A stretch of 64,000 bases of DNA, taken from positions 45,172,031 to 45,236,030 of the forward strand of contig CALNVZ010003426.1 in assembly GCA_940671915.1 (NCBI GenBank). The letters run 5' to 3'. A program made the translations under genes and the position numbers. The notes beneath the pieces were generated by a model that worked only from the letters and a program-made list of their open reading frames with translations, had not been told where the DNA came from and did no database searches. Numbering within the stretch: position 1 is the first letter of the stretch; each line of letters starts with the position of its first letter. Of this stretch, positions 23,986 through 35,879 are shown one piece after another. Source of the DNA: Paracentrotus lividus (Eukaryota; Echinodermata; Echinoidea; Camarodonta; Echinidae).

Positions 23986-26900
23986 TCATACAACAGGATC
24001 AAAGTGTAACTTCCCTTTATCCAGTCCACTTAAAAGAGCTTCTATATTGAACATCTTGAACATCAAGGCGTCGTGCGACGTCACATTGCCTGCTTCAAAT
24101 AAAACCGCAAAATTCTGCGACCTAAGTCCCGTGGCCGAGTTCCTCATCTCAAAATACGTCAAGTCCGAGTACCCGGAAAAATTTGAGAAGACTGTCCAAG
24201 GTGGGCTCCACGTCTTGCAACCGTCTTTACTGAGGCGTATTGAGAGACGCTCGCGGAATTTCGGCGACGCAGGGTTGGAGAAGAGCACCCAAGTACCAGA
24301 GTCGGTGACGTAGGGTCGTGGTGCTGGAAACCCAATCATACTGGCCTAGGGTGCATAAAAATAGAGGAATTCATTGATGGATTGGTAGCAAAAGAGCTAT
24401 ACTCATTACTGCCTCATTTACACTCTTCAAAACACATAATCATGTCAAGAGCTGCTAAGTCTAGTCACCCAAAATAATCATCAAATCTACTTGAATGTAC
24501 TCAAAATCTGATATGAGAAAATAATAAATAAGCATCATTAGTTGGCAGTGTCAATCACAAAAAAAAAGTTGAGTAAAATTTTGAGCAATTCGTGCAAGCA
24601 CAGTCTAGCAAACCATCTGGCCTCAACATACCCCTGAACCTCTGTTCAATAAGCTGGGAAAAAAACCATCAGAATTATGTATCGTTTAAGATCATTTCCT
24701 AAGGAGATTTTAAAACTGATGTATTATGCCATTGTATACTCATACCTTCATTACGGTATTCTTGCCTGGGGAAGTGCAAGTAGCAGTCACATCAATAGAT
24801 TACATATTTTACAAAAACGTACAATACGAATTATGTCCAATGCACCTTACATACATGTACATGTACCAATCCTCTGTTTATTGAATTAAGTGTATTGAGA
24901 TTTAATGATATTCATGTATTTCAAGATGTTATATTTATGTATTTATGTAACAATAACCTCTTGCCAGATCATATCAAAACATTCTTTAAGTTCAATAATG
25001 AATTCCATGGGTACAATACAAGAAATGCAAACAATTTTCATTTACCAAAACCAAGGCTCTCATCTTTTAAATACTCAATTTTATTTCAAGGTCCTCAATT
25101 CTGGAATGCAATTCCTATAGATATCAAGCAATCAGTCTCATTAAATGTTTTTAAGTCAAAATCTAGGAAATTCATTTTAAATAGATATTCATCAAATGTG
25201 TTTTATTTAATTTTTTTTTAAAGGCATTATAGGCATACCCCACCCCCTTTATATTTTTGTATATAGTGATTTTTGTTGTTGTCACTTTTTATTATGAAAT
25301 TTGTATATCATGTTATAGGCTCAGCTAATTACAAGGCTTGTTCCTTTGTTGCTGTCCCTCTCATACTAGAGATGTCCACTAAAATTTTAAGTTACTTTTA
25401 AGTTGTTTTTGCTAGGCTTATTGGATAGAGCATGTTAAAAGAAACATTTTGGCACTTGAATTATCACAATTGGATGTTCCATTTCAAAGATATGACCCAA
25501 ATAGTGTCTCAGATTACCAATGAGCTGCTAGAACACTTTTACAAGTTTCAGACAAAGCCAGAAAATGCAATAAAAGCTGAAGTTTATGGTCCTTTTGTCT
25601 TTGATTTATTAAACCAAATCATACCAAACATTTTCCATGTGTGTATCAACATGAAATGAAATTATAGTAACACAATTGAGGCAAATGAGTAGATTATACA
25701 AAAAGTTATGGCAGTACAAAACTGATGGTTTGACATGTATGTTACCGTATGTGATCCAATATGACCACCGTGGAAAAATACTCCATAGGGCATGTTTCAA
25801 TAGGATCACCCAAGACAATAGGCTATTTCATGGTGGTGTGGCTCAGAGCTGAGTGTCGGAGAGGGTTGAGCAATTTTAAAACTTAAATGGCCAGTGGTAA
25901 ACATTGTTCTTTGTTTTTCACCCCAATACATTTTTTGTTAAAAAATAGTTAAATTTTGTAGATTGCTACTTCTCCTTATCTGAATCTATTCCAATCATGA
26001 GAAATTCCAGTCATAACACACACCACACAGAAGCATCACTTTGAACACGCTGTAGTTTTCTTCATATAAATTTTTTCAAAAGCAGAAGTTGATCACCTGC
26101 TGAGGTATTTTCTAAGGAAGAAACTGACCAATTAGGAATAAAAATGATTGATATTTACCATTGGCCAAAAGACAATTTCGAAAAGCGGTTTTTTATTGAA
26201 AATTTTGCTATTTCTCTGCCTGTGTATTATTAGGTAGGCAGTGCATGGGTTATTGTTTGCATTGTAAATGCATGGGTGACTACATCCATACAGTGAAGTG
26301 GAAACCGTTCTAGTGGCTTTTTGCTTTTGTGTGGCCATCCCTATTCATACTTAATTCAATGTATATTTTTTGTTGTTTTTTTTGTTGTTTTGAATTTGAC
26401 TCTATGTATATGTTGTGTATTTTATGGATTTTTATAAGGAAATAAATTGAAATTGAAATTGAAACATTTTGTTAATGAACTTTGAACAACTTCATTGCTC
26501 TCCTGGTCTCTTTTGAAATTGTATGACTGTTGAGAGTCCCGACATGTATATTCAGTGGAGCAAATTGCAAAGTGCTTTGTAGCAGCGAGGGAAAGGCTCG
26601 ACCATAAATATTTATCGGATTTAATTTGATAAGACAGTATTCAAGTCTCTGACGTTGGCATTTCTCGAGTTTTCTTGTCTCTTACGAGCAGTCTTTGTAT
26701 ATAGGTTCCACTCTAGAAATAATCAAATATATTACCTGACAGCCTCCAGCTTTGGATGGAATGACAAAGTTTTCATCGGTGAGCTTGTACCCCGGTTCTA
26801 TCAACTCCCTCGCAAGACGCCCCGCCCCAAACGTCTCGCCCCCGTTTTCGCTGAAAGAGACGACCCGCGTCAGATCAGCATGAAGGGTGCGGCCATTCAA

Positions 26901-29900
26901 GCATACGTGGCCCTTATCAATTTCTACTGCCTGTAAATTGAATAAAACAAAACAAAAAGTCCACTATCATTATAACAAGGTGCTAGGAACCACCCAAAAA
27001 CCTTATTTAACTGAAAACATCAGCACATAGCCATTTGTGTACACGTTCAATTGGGCCCTGACTGATTGCCACGTTATAACAAATACCATGCCGTATCTGT
27101 GATTATGGTAGACTGTGCATGTATAAACTTGGCCTATCGATGTATACAGTTACTTGTATTATAAGAGCACAGGTAAAAGATTTTTTAATGACAAGGAAAA
27201 TATCTCATGCTCCCAATTAAAAATAAGTACACTCAACAATATCATGCCCCCCTTCCATCCCCCTCCCATGTTCCTATACTCACTGTAGCCTCATTGCCAT
27301 GTATAGGCCTCCAGAAGGGGTCCACACCAAATGGTATCCTGCCCCCTAGGAACCACGTCTCTCCATTATCATCGCTGGCAATCACATTGGCATAGTTGGT
27401 AGTGTTGTGAAAATTGTCTAGATAATCTGGAAACGTTTCAAGGTATGGAAATACAACACAATGCACTTTATAATGTTGTCTCATCTGGTTTCCTATTCAT
27501 GGCGCATAAACAAAACACCCACTCCTCGAGCATCATAAGATGTTGGGCAATGAAGGAGTCTATGCTTTCAAGTACTCATGTACCTGATGGACTGATGGAT
27601 ATATCCAATGGATGTTTATTTAAACAATTAACCTAACCATACATATAATTCCAAATATGTCATTAATTATGTCTGTTGATCACATTGTTATAAACCATGA
27701 ATACCATACTTTTTAACAGATAAATAATTAAAACGGAAATTTAGTGGATACAAATCATGCCCTTTACAGTGAAATTGTTATTTCACACATAATAATAAAG
27801 CACACTTGAGAAGCAAATGTAGACACATGTCTTGCCACAGAGTATTAAGATTTAAAACCTCAACCTTCTCATCAAATTTCAATGAAACAAATCATATCAA
27901 AGGGACTTTTCACATTTGTTTGAAATTTGCATTGAAGTGGCTCCCTACCTCGACGAAAAAAATTTCTTTGGAAAAATTTCAAAAATTGCCTGATAAAAAG
28001 ATACAATTTTGAACATTCCTGACTACAACTAAGTTTTAACAATGCATACAAAAAAAAAATATTACTTACGTAATAAAGGTCCAACCTCATCTTTCACAAA
28101 ATAATTTCCAGCCACAATAAGCCTGCCAGATTTCAGTTGAATACCATGACCAGGGCCTGTGGAGAAAGAAAAAAAGTAATAGTACATGGGAGATTTGATT
28201 GGTTCAGTGGGTCAAGTAGGTTAAAGAATGCAAGTCATATATTGGAATATGAGTTGTTGCACTAGTGCACTATGTAAACACATTAATACATGTACTTAAA
28301 GCAAGTCTTGAAGGCATAGAGCTCATGGTTTCATATAGACAAGCATTTAATTGCTTTGTTTATTCAGTCCAATGATAATAATAATAATAATTTTTAAATT
28401 TATATAGCGCATCTTACTTATAATATTTGTTTCGAAGTGCAATAAATCAAGTTTATTTGTTCCAGTTACTTTTCCCCGTGTTCGTCCCTGTGCAGTCCCT
28501 TTCTCTCTCTTTCTTTTCCTATTCCCCACTCTCTTCCTCTCTTACTCCTTCACGCTCTCTCTCTCCCACTTCCGTTCCCCTTTCTCCTCTCCCTCCCTCT
28601 CCCTTTCTCTTTTAACTTATTCCCCTGCACTCTCCCTCTCCTTCCAGCTCTCTCTCTGACTCTCTTTCCTACATACCTGGGGCATATAGAGCTGGAGGTG
28701 GTCTCATTTGTCCCAATGTTGAAGCAGTGATATCTTTGGCCATCGTCCACGTCTCTCCGTTATCAAAACTCTGCGAAGAAAAATAAAATGCCAATGCAAG
28801 TCACTGTTCAACAAGAAGACGTCAAGTTGACCAAAATTACATTTTTGGGTGGCAAGGAATGGAGGTGGCCAAGGCTAATTGGTTGATAAATATTCTAAGA
28901 TCAATTAATTCAGAGAAATCATTTTTTCTTTATTTCAAACAAAGTTGTTGGATTTATAACATTAGTTTTTAGTTGCAAGTACACAAATGGTAGGGTGTTT
29001 AATATTTCAAATGCTTCTACTGTGAGTGTACTTTCAACTTTTATATTTGTACAGCATCAAATATCTGAAAAGTGATGTGTGCAATATACGATTGATTATT
29101 ATTATTATTTACTAAATGTAACTAACTTCCATTGACTAACCAAGGCTGGAATCAACAGATAACAACCATGACCTTTGATGTAATGGTTGCAAACACCATC
29201 CCTCACTATTTAACTTCCATTGACTAACCCAGGTACGAATCAACACATTACTTTCATGATGCGATGGTTGTAAACACCATCTCTGACAAACGTCCATTGA
29301 CTAACCCAGGCTATAATCATCCCTGACTAACTTCCATTGACTAACCAAGGCTGAAATCATCCCTGACTAACTTCCATTGACTAACCAAGGCAGGAATCAA
29401 GAGATTACTTTCATGATGTACTGGTTGTAGATGCCATCCCTGACTTACTTCTATTGACTAACCCAGGCTGGAATCAAATGATTACTTACCCTGGTCACCA
29501 TAATATACTGGTTGTAGACACCATCCCTGACTAACTTCCATTGACTAACCCAGGCTGGGATCAAATGGTAGACTAATAGGATCACATCAAGCACCTTGTC
29601 TACGATTGGAACTGGGTTCATTGCTCTGTCAAGGGGAAAGAAGTAAGGAAATGATTGGAAGGAAACTGACTAATCCACAGGTCGTAGTGTCAAGTGATGT
29701 GGGAAAACTTTGTCATTCTGATCGTAACATTTCAGTACAGATTTTATCTTGGGTGTCAGCACATTGAAATTAAAGAGGGAGATAGCTTTATTCATCTTAA
29801 GCTGTATTGTGTTTTTTCCCCCTCTTTAAACATGTAGTATGCAGTTGCCGCATATTTTCTCCTTAATTTATGCATCTGAAAAGAATACAAGAGAAAATCT

Positions 29901-32577
29901 ATGTGTCACTACATATATGTATGTAATTCCTTATCTTTTAAATCATAGAAGTACATATCAAATGCAAGGCAGAAATTTGCCCATTAAAGAAACATCCATA
30001 AATCTTAATAACTAAGTAAATCAGTCTATTGGACAAACTGCTCATAGAGCAAGTGGTTATAAACCAAATTAAATATCATTCTCTACGTCACAAACTCCAT
30101 GATCATATCGCTTTGATGTTTTACCTGTAGCCATGCTTGGAAGCAACCACTTGTATTTCTCCCCATTCCACCTTCCAATCTTTTCTCTTTCCTCTCCGAA
30201 GCACTATATGGATGTTACCAATGTCATGGCTTGTGTCTTTACGTGCTTCACAGAATGCAAGAAACATGTCCTTGTGGTGTATTAGGGCAGGTATTCTGTT
30301 GGAAAAATGAATAAATAAAAGGATTAATAATATTGTATTATTTACTCAGCCTAGCCACTTTAGCATCTTTTCTCCCGTCGGGCCCTGCATATTATGTTTT
30401 TATTATGTACCTCAAATGCCTTGCTAGAAGGCGATAAAGATATTCATTCAAATGTAAGTATACATGGGCCTAATTAAAGGGCCTAAAATTAATAGTACTA
30501 ATTTTGTATGATGTACATGTATTTGTCCTAAATTTATTTTCAAACAATGTACAGTAACAAGTACCTGGAGGTCTACAATACATGTACCTGTAAATTTTTG
30601 AACAACCACACTTATGACAAGGTTTCAAGTGGTCACAGATGGTCAAAGATTATATTACACACATAAATGTGTCCAGTACGTCATGATTTTTTTTCTTCAA
30701 AATATCTGCTTGTCCTTTTAACCCAGCTACTGCATATAGGCAGTTTAGCATCAAGATGAATAAAAACACTGAAAATCTTGTCTAGATTTAAAACATTTTT
30801 GCACTTTCCTGACATACATGAACATGATCCTACCCAAACCTATTCTAAAAAAAAAAAAAAAAAAGAAGTAAATTACACCTTCAGCCCTGGTACGTATGTG
30901 CACTGTATCTGACAATATAAATCTTCAGAAAACAAATCCACTTACCTTGATGTGTTATATATTCCCATGCCAGATTTAAATACAACTATAGGAGAGAGAA
31001 AAATAGAAAAACAAACACATACTTGTATGAAATTAAAGATCAATACATTTGTTTGTTTAAGATAAGAGCCTATGGGCTGAAATGCATGCTTGTAGTCTGA
31101 AATTTAAGACTCTGTACATACATGTACTGCTGAATTAAAAAGATCAAACTAGAGTCTGATCACTACAAACTACATGTACATCAAGCTTCAAGTGCAGGTA
31201 ATGTGAGTCCACAACTTATTGACCTTCTACATCCTTATGTTAAGTCTACAATACATTTTATCCATTCAGGAAAACTGCCAAGATTGTTTGGTTAACAACA
31301 ATTATAATTGACATAGCCATCAAATAGCAGAGGTATAGGCAAAAGGAGCAAATATAAGTTGTGCACACATTGTATCCAGTTTTGTCCCAATACTGCTCTT
31401 GCCAAATTTTTTTTCCAGGAAAAAGGAAAGTACCAAAATTCAAAATTAAGTAACATTATGACTTTTAATATTAGGGTTAAATGCATATTGAATAATTTTA
31501 ATTTTGTCCTTTGTTTTGACAGTCCAGGTTTATATTTTTACACATGAATATTCCACAAAAGAGCAAAAGCCTAAAAAGTGCAATATTACCAGACAAACAT
31601 TATAACCAGAAATGGAAGGTTATCAGTTGGTTAATGATTATTCTTCATGTTTAATACCTTTCTCTGCGGGGATTAAAAGAGGACATTTCTTATCACCGCA
31701 TGACCTTTTATCTACTAAAATAAATACTAAGTGATACCGAAGTTATTTAGTTGAAAATGAGCACAGTATTCCATTGTGGGCAATATTATATAAATAATGC
31801 ATGCTCTACCATGCAACATACTAGATTATGTGCACGACAAATACTAAATTATCCCGAGGGCACATTTACTTCACCGAGGCCGTAGGCCGAGTTGAAACAG
31901 ATGTGCACGAGGGATAATTTAGTATTTGGAGTTCACATAGTTAGTAATGTTGCATTAATAGAGCATGCACTATTTATTATAGTAAATAGACCCCTAGATA
32001 TTTGACCTTGCCTAATCTGGTTTTATCTTTGCCAATGTTTGCCAAACTTTTTGTGCTAATTAAGCTATTGTGACGTATATTGTTGCTCCGCGTATCTATT
32101 GTTGTGCGCACCATTTTACTGTTATTACGCGCTAGCGCAACAAGGAAATCGATTTCGCCATTCATTTTAACACAGGTAAAAACCGTTCAATATAACAAAA
32201 AAAAACGTTCAATATAACAAAAACCGTTCACTATAACAAAATCATCATCATTTCAACCAATCACAACTCTTAAAATACTACCACTATTTACTATATTCTG
32301 ATATCTCCCTCAAGACCATTCATTATACTACATGCACCTTACCTTGAGGCTCTGTCTCCTGTGGTGTCATCGTGGCAAACATGTTCTTAGGCTGGACGAT
32401 CTCCTCCTTGATCAGGACATCCATGGGACCCTGCATCTGGCGGACGACCACCACCACCATCATCACGCCCCCAATGATGACCAGGAGCTGGGTGCTGATG
32501 CAGTCCCTCAGGTCCCTCAGGACAGCCTTCCGTATCCCCATCAACATGGCTCGTAGCAACAACCGCAAACACCGCAT
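23986..32577 (-). CDS. membrane-anchored exo-alpha-sialidase, NEU1-type, nine coding exons
   Basis: Coding exons on the minus strand are 32577-32343, 30985-30946, 30295-30125, 29625-29490, 28770-28677, 28156-28070, 27426-27284, 26930-26736 and 24345-23986. All junctions are GT-AG and in phase, giving 486 residues. The enzyme should remove terminal sialic acids from glycans (glycoside hydrolase family 33 fold). Visible signs are the RIP motif (R92-I93-P94) followed by FCEAR, Asp boxes SFDNGETW (195-202), ASDDNGETW (271-279), SFSENGGETF (327-336) and SKDGCKTW (406-413), NE at 299-300, LNGR at 313-316, a SNPASPKFR stretch ending at R398, and SGY with probable nucleophile Y426. The overall layout follows animal NEU1 (about 415 residues). 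Residues 1-28 are basic and about 29-45 form a Val/Ile-rich hydrophobic segment, predicting a type II signal anchor in place of the cleaved signal of NEU1. The start at 32577 is the first in-frame ATG after a good acceptor at about 32610, so a noncoding exon should lie upstream. Confidence 0.92.
24640..25225 (+). mobile_element. LINE fragment, end of reverse-transcriptase polyprotein, antisense in a sialidase intron
   Basis: Frames read YRLRSFPKEILKLMYYAIVY, then SYLHYGILAWGS, LQKRTIRIM and, after a break, NNLLPDHIKTFFKFN, HGYNTRNANNFHLPKPR and GPQFWNAIPIDIKQS. This order is typical of the C-terminal domain of non-LTR reverse transcriptases. The copy is 5'-truncated and interrupted between about 24880 and 24895. 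A possible separated 3' tail, AAATAAATTGAAATTGAAATT, lies at 26440-26464, which would imply roughly 1 kb of later insertion; this link is uncertain. Confidence 0.8.
25226..26735. other. intron of the sialidase gene, no exon seen
   Basis: AT-rich intron DNA between the last two sialidase coding exons, ending in the LINE-like tail (GAAATT repeats) near 26440-26464. No other feature is identifiable. Confidence 0.4.
28371..28420 (-). mobile_element. short retroposon 3' end with (TTA)n tail
   Basis: On the minus strand GCGCTATATAAATTTAAAAA is followed by a run of ATT units. This GCGCTATATAAA plus trinucleotide tail is a recurrent 3' end of dispersed retroposons; a longer relative in the same orientation lies at 49664-49765. 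Confidence 0.5.
28455..28670. repeat. polypyrimidine tract next to a sialidase exon
   Basis: About 215 bp of TC-rich sequence on the plus strand begins a few bases beyond the donor of the exon at 28677-28770. In the pre-mRNA (minus strand) it is a GA-rich run at the start of the intron and could act as a purine-rich splicing element or simply be a decayed microsatellite. Confidence 0.7.
29110..29489 (-). repeat. six degenerate tandem copies of sialidase coding exon 4 and its donor
   Basis: The exon at 29490-29625 contains, on the plus strand, CTAACTTCCATTGACTAACC at about 29526. The same phrase recurs near 29123, 29212, 29290, 29327, 29366 and 29447, in longer units that also copy ACCATCCCTGAC, the GGTTGTAGACACC part and the region of the 5' splice site. 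Units are about 40 to 100 bp. Three shorter ones lack the GGTTGTAGACACC part. On the coding strand they are partial copies of PAWVSQWKLVRDGVYNQYIM. They sit in the intron just downstream of the real exon. Confidence 0.8.
31786..32297. mobile_element. nested inverted-repeat element in the first sialidase coding intron
   Basis: ATAATGCATGCTCTACCATG at 31793 pairs with the sequence around 31945-31975, through GATAATTTAGTATTTG on the right arm and CAAATACTAAATTATC on the left. The hairpin apex carries GAGGCCGTAGGCCGAG. A further TATAGTAAATAG at about 31979 pairs with CTATTTACTATA at about 32285, so a second inverted repeat encloses 31979-32296. That part has three units of CGTTCAATATAACAAAAA (32186-32240). 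Exact ends and target duplications could not be fixed. Confidence 0.55.
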
Positions 32578-32649
32578 GGGACGATCAGACTGTTTGCCCC
32601 AAAAACCACTGGACGACACAAAAATGGAAGGGGGAAAATTATTTTAAAA

Positions 32650-33240
32650 AGAACAAACAAACAAATATAATAAGTGACTGTTTGGGATAGTTACTGTAAA
32701 GTGAAAGAATTTATAAAACGAGGAGAGCAGGTCTTTGATGTCCCTCAGGATGGCCTCACGTATCCCCATTAACATGGCTTGAAGTATACACCGCAGACAT
32801 CGCATGGGATGATCGAACCGTTTGCCTCATAAACCCCTGGAGTACACAAAAATCGGAAGGGAAAAAAGAAACGAAAGTGAAATGAAAAATTGGCACTTTG
32901 GAATATACTACATGTATAAAGTGCAGGAATTCACATAATAAAGAGGATAAAATGGCTCGCTTAATGGTCAGAACAGCTTATCAAATCTTTAACGACATGG
33001 GACAAAGCAGCACCCTCAGACACTGTATGGGATGATCGGACAATTTGCCTCAAAACTCCTAGGGTCAGAAAAACTGGAAGAAAAAAAAATCTAATCTATA
33101 CATGTAGATGTAAATCAATTATAGGCACTTAAAACACAGGAAGTTGCAAGAGGAAGAAATGGCTCAGATTTCACTCAAAACAGATTCACAAGTTCAGCAT
33201 GGCTTGAGGTAGATTCCGTGACATTAGCTTAAGCGACAAT
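32650..33240 (-). repeat. three further tandem copies of the sialidase leader exon
   Basis: Upstream of the first coding exon (minus strand) the same exon recurs at about 32840-32700, 33075-32985 and 33235-33175. Copy 2 keeps the acceptor-like stretch before GGGTTTATGAGGCAAAC and an open frame MRCLRCILQAMLMGIREAI then LRDIKDLL, closely matching the real MRCLRLLLRAMLMGIRKAV with LRDLRDC. It does not keep the hydrophobic anchor. Copy 3 has lost the ATG, and copy 4 is short and soon closed. Spacing is about 205-230 bp. These are either alternative leader exons or decaying duplicates; copy 2 is the only one that still looks able to code. Confidence 0.75.
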
Positions 33241-34250
33241 TGCTATAAATTCCACACACTAATGAAATGACTATACCCTACCCTGAACCTAAACCTTTAA
33301 TCTATTAACACAAAACCCTATTGCAACCCTAACCCTTATTAAACCCTACACCTTAGGTAAAATGTGGCAGCAACAAATGTTGTGTCACCCTTGAGGCAAC
33401 ACGTTGAAGGCAACACAATTATTAAATGCTATACAGCTTTCCCCAATAAACAACTATATAAGCCTACATACAACAAGATTTTCAGAATTAATATTCATCC
33501 ATACATTGTAATAGTGGATAATCCAACAGCACCTACCACCAGGTGTTCACACTTGGGTCAAGTCTCGAGAGAGGCAACTGTATGACAACTGCTTGAGAAA
33601 ATCTAACTACACAATTTACGCCTCAGTACTGCAGGCACCACGGCGGGCACTGGTCAAAAATACATAGTCAGAACGTGCAAAGCTTCACAGAGCTATTCAA
33701 CTTCAAACAGACACTTTATTGCATATGTATCAAAGTCCACTTGAAATGTCTGTATTTTGCAAATATGAGTAAAACAAATACAGCTGACTTTCTCCTGGCA
33801 CAAAAGGAAAAGGGCTGATACATCATGTACATTGTACATCTACATGTACATACAATTAATACATCAATATATTTCATTATTTACAGGTCACTTATATGTG
33901 TATTCAGCCATATACTATGAATTACTGTATACGCCCTCGCTCTTGGTGATTGGCTATTTATTGAACAGGAAAGGGGGGGGGGTGTTGGGTGACACTAATT
34001 TACATGTACCTTGTAACATTTATGTCAAACATAATATCATTCACTCAGTGTTATAGCTAGGGTATTTTTAGTGCCGGTTCAAATTTCACTAAAAAGAAGT
34101 TGTTCTTAATACAGATGGAGCTCACGGTTAGCGGCTAAATGATGACACCCCCCCCCCCCCAAGGAAAAAATAAAATAAAAAATAAAATAGCCTAGGGGGC
34201 CTAGTAAATACCAATTACCGATTTAGCTGTAAATTTACTTTTATGTATAT
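33241..34250. other. no gene recognised
   Basis: Contains short telomere-like phrases (ACCCTAACCC and related, 33275-33355) too few and impure to be a telomeric array, and ordinary AT-rich DNA upstream of the sialidase gene. Confidence 0.4.
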
Positions 34251-34252
34251 AC

Positions 34253-34535
34253 ATGTATCCCGCGCATCTTCTACCACTCTTCACTCCTGAAGACGGACAG
34301 TCAACCTGTCCGAAACGTCGAGCACTCTCTACTACTACTCAAGCCTTCTTCGCATCTCGTCTTCTCAACTGGTTTACAGTCCTTTTCAGGACTAAATCAC
34401 GAAAGATTACCTCTAATTCTACTCTCTACTTTCTATCTCGCCTATCAATTTCCTACTTTCTTTTACTCTTCATTTCCTCTTCCACTTTTCTCAAACAGTC
34501 CTTTTTAGGACTAACCATATGGTGAACCGTAAACC
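34253..34535 (+). repeat. retroelement-like fragment with ribozyme-like and hairpin motifs
   Basis: CTCCTGAAGACGGACAG is followed by CTGTCCGAAACGTCGAG (34286-34321). CTGAAGA, a stem and CGAAAC resemble the core of a hammerhead ribozyme, a feature known in Penelope-like retroelements; one extra C in stem II makes the fit imperfect. Downstream, AGTCCTTTTCAGGACT (34379-34394) and AGTCCTTTTTAGGACT (34497-34512) are 6-bp stems with 4-base loops, the first of them histone-mRNA-like. A frame reading CPKRRALSTTTQAFFASRLL spans the motif. The element identity is an inference from these motifs. Confidence 0.4.
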
Positions 34536-34967
34536 TCATCACCGTAATGTAAGTTTTGTTGTTAACTTACTTATTTTTTTAGGATACCATAGGAATTTCG
34601 ATAAAATGACAAACACTCAGTAGGGCTACACAGATCATGTTATCACTTTCAACATGCATGGACTTTCTACACATTTGCATACCCAATCAAAACAAATTAG
34701 GCTAGTTAAGGGAAAAAAAAGAATATTTAATCTTCAAAATATGGAAAAAGTTTACAATGTAAATATTGATTTAAATATAAATTTTATTTTCTGATTTTTT
34801 TCTTCCTTAAAAATACAAAAATATTAATTTTCGCACATAAAACAAAAAAACACAGTGGTTGACCAGTCTAATGATTGTGATCGCGATCGCAATTGTGATC
34901 GCGATATCAACCTAGCCATGCTGCTCCATCCATTATGTTTCCTGTTGGTGCTTTTCCGTTTCCCAAT

Positions 34968-35744
34968 NNNNNNNNNNNNNNNNNNNNNNNNNNNNNNNNN
35001 NNNNNNNNNNNNNNNNNNNNNNNNNNNNNNNNNNNNNNNNNNNNNNNNNNNNNNNNNNNNNNNNNNNNNNNNNNNNNNNNNNNNNNNNNNNNNNNNNNNN
35101 NNNNNNNNNNNNNNNNNNNNNNNNNNNNNNNNNNNNNNNNNNNNNNNNNNNNNNNNNNNNNNNNNNNNNNNNNNNNNNNNNNNNNNNNNNNNNNNNNNNN
35201 NNNNNNNNNNNNNNNNNNNNNNNNNNNNNNNNNNNNNNNNNNNNNNNNNNNNNNNNNNNNNNNNNNNNNNNNNNNNNNNNNNNNNNNNNNNNNNNNNNNN
35301 NNNNNNNNNNNNNNNNNNNNNNNNNNNNNNNNNNNNNNNNNNNNNNNNNNNNNNNNNNNNNNNNNNNNNNNNNNNNNNNNNNNNNNNNNNNNNNNNNNNN
35401 NNNNNNNNNNNNNNNNNNNNNNNNNNNNNNNNNNNNNNNNNNNNNNNNNNNNNNNNNNNNNNNNNNNNNNNNNNNNNNNNNNNNNNNNNNNNNNNNNNNN
35501 NNNNNNNNNNNNNNNNNNNNNNNNNNNNNNNNNNNNNNNNNNNNNNNNNNNNNNNNNNNNNNNNNNNNNNNNNNNNNNNNNNNNNNNNNNNNNNNNNNNN
35601 NNNNNNNNNNNNNNNNNNNNNNNNNNNNNNNNNNNNNNNNNNNNNNNNNNNNNNNNNNNNNNNNNNNNNNNNNNNNNNNNNNNNNNNNNNNNNNNNNNNN
35701 NNNNNNNNNNNNNNNNNNNNNNNNNNNNNNNNNNNNNNNNNNNN
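34968..35744. other. assembly gap
   Basis: 777 consecutive N. Just left of it, 34876-34913 contains overlapping GATCGCGATC and GTGATCGCGAT palindromes; just right is a T run. Open frames drawn across the gap are meaningless. Confidence 1.
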
Positions 35745-35879
35745 TTTTTTTTTTTTCATTTAAAATTTTTAGGCAAGAAGTTCATATAATATATGGATTT
35801 ATTTTCAGTTGACTGGTTCACGAGAGATAAACATAAAAAAGAACGTAATGTAAAATCACTCAAGACTAACAAAAACAGC

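Noticed and set aside
33275-33355. Possible interstitial telomeric repeat
   Set aside because: Only a few scattered CCCTAA-like words, not a regular array.
34824-35789. Open frames of about 300 codons
   Set aside because: They are almost wholly assembly-gap N.
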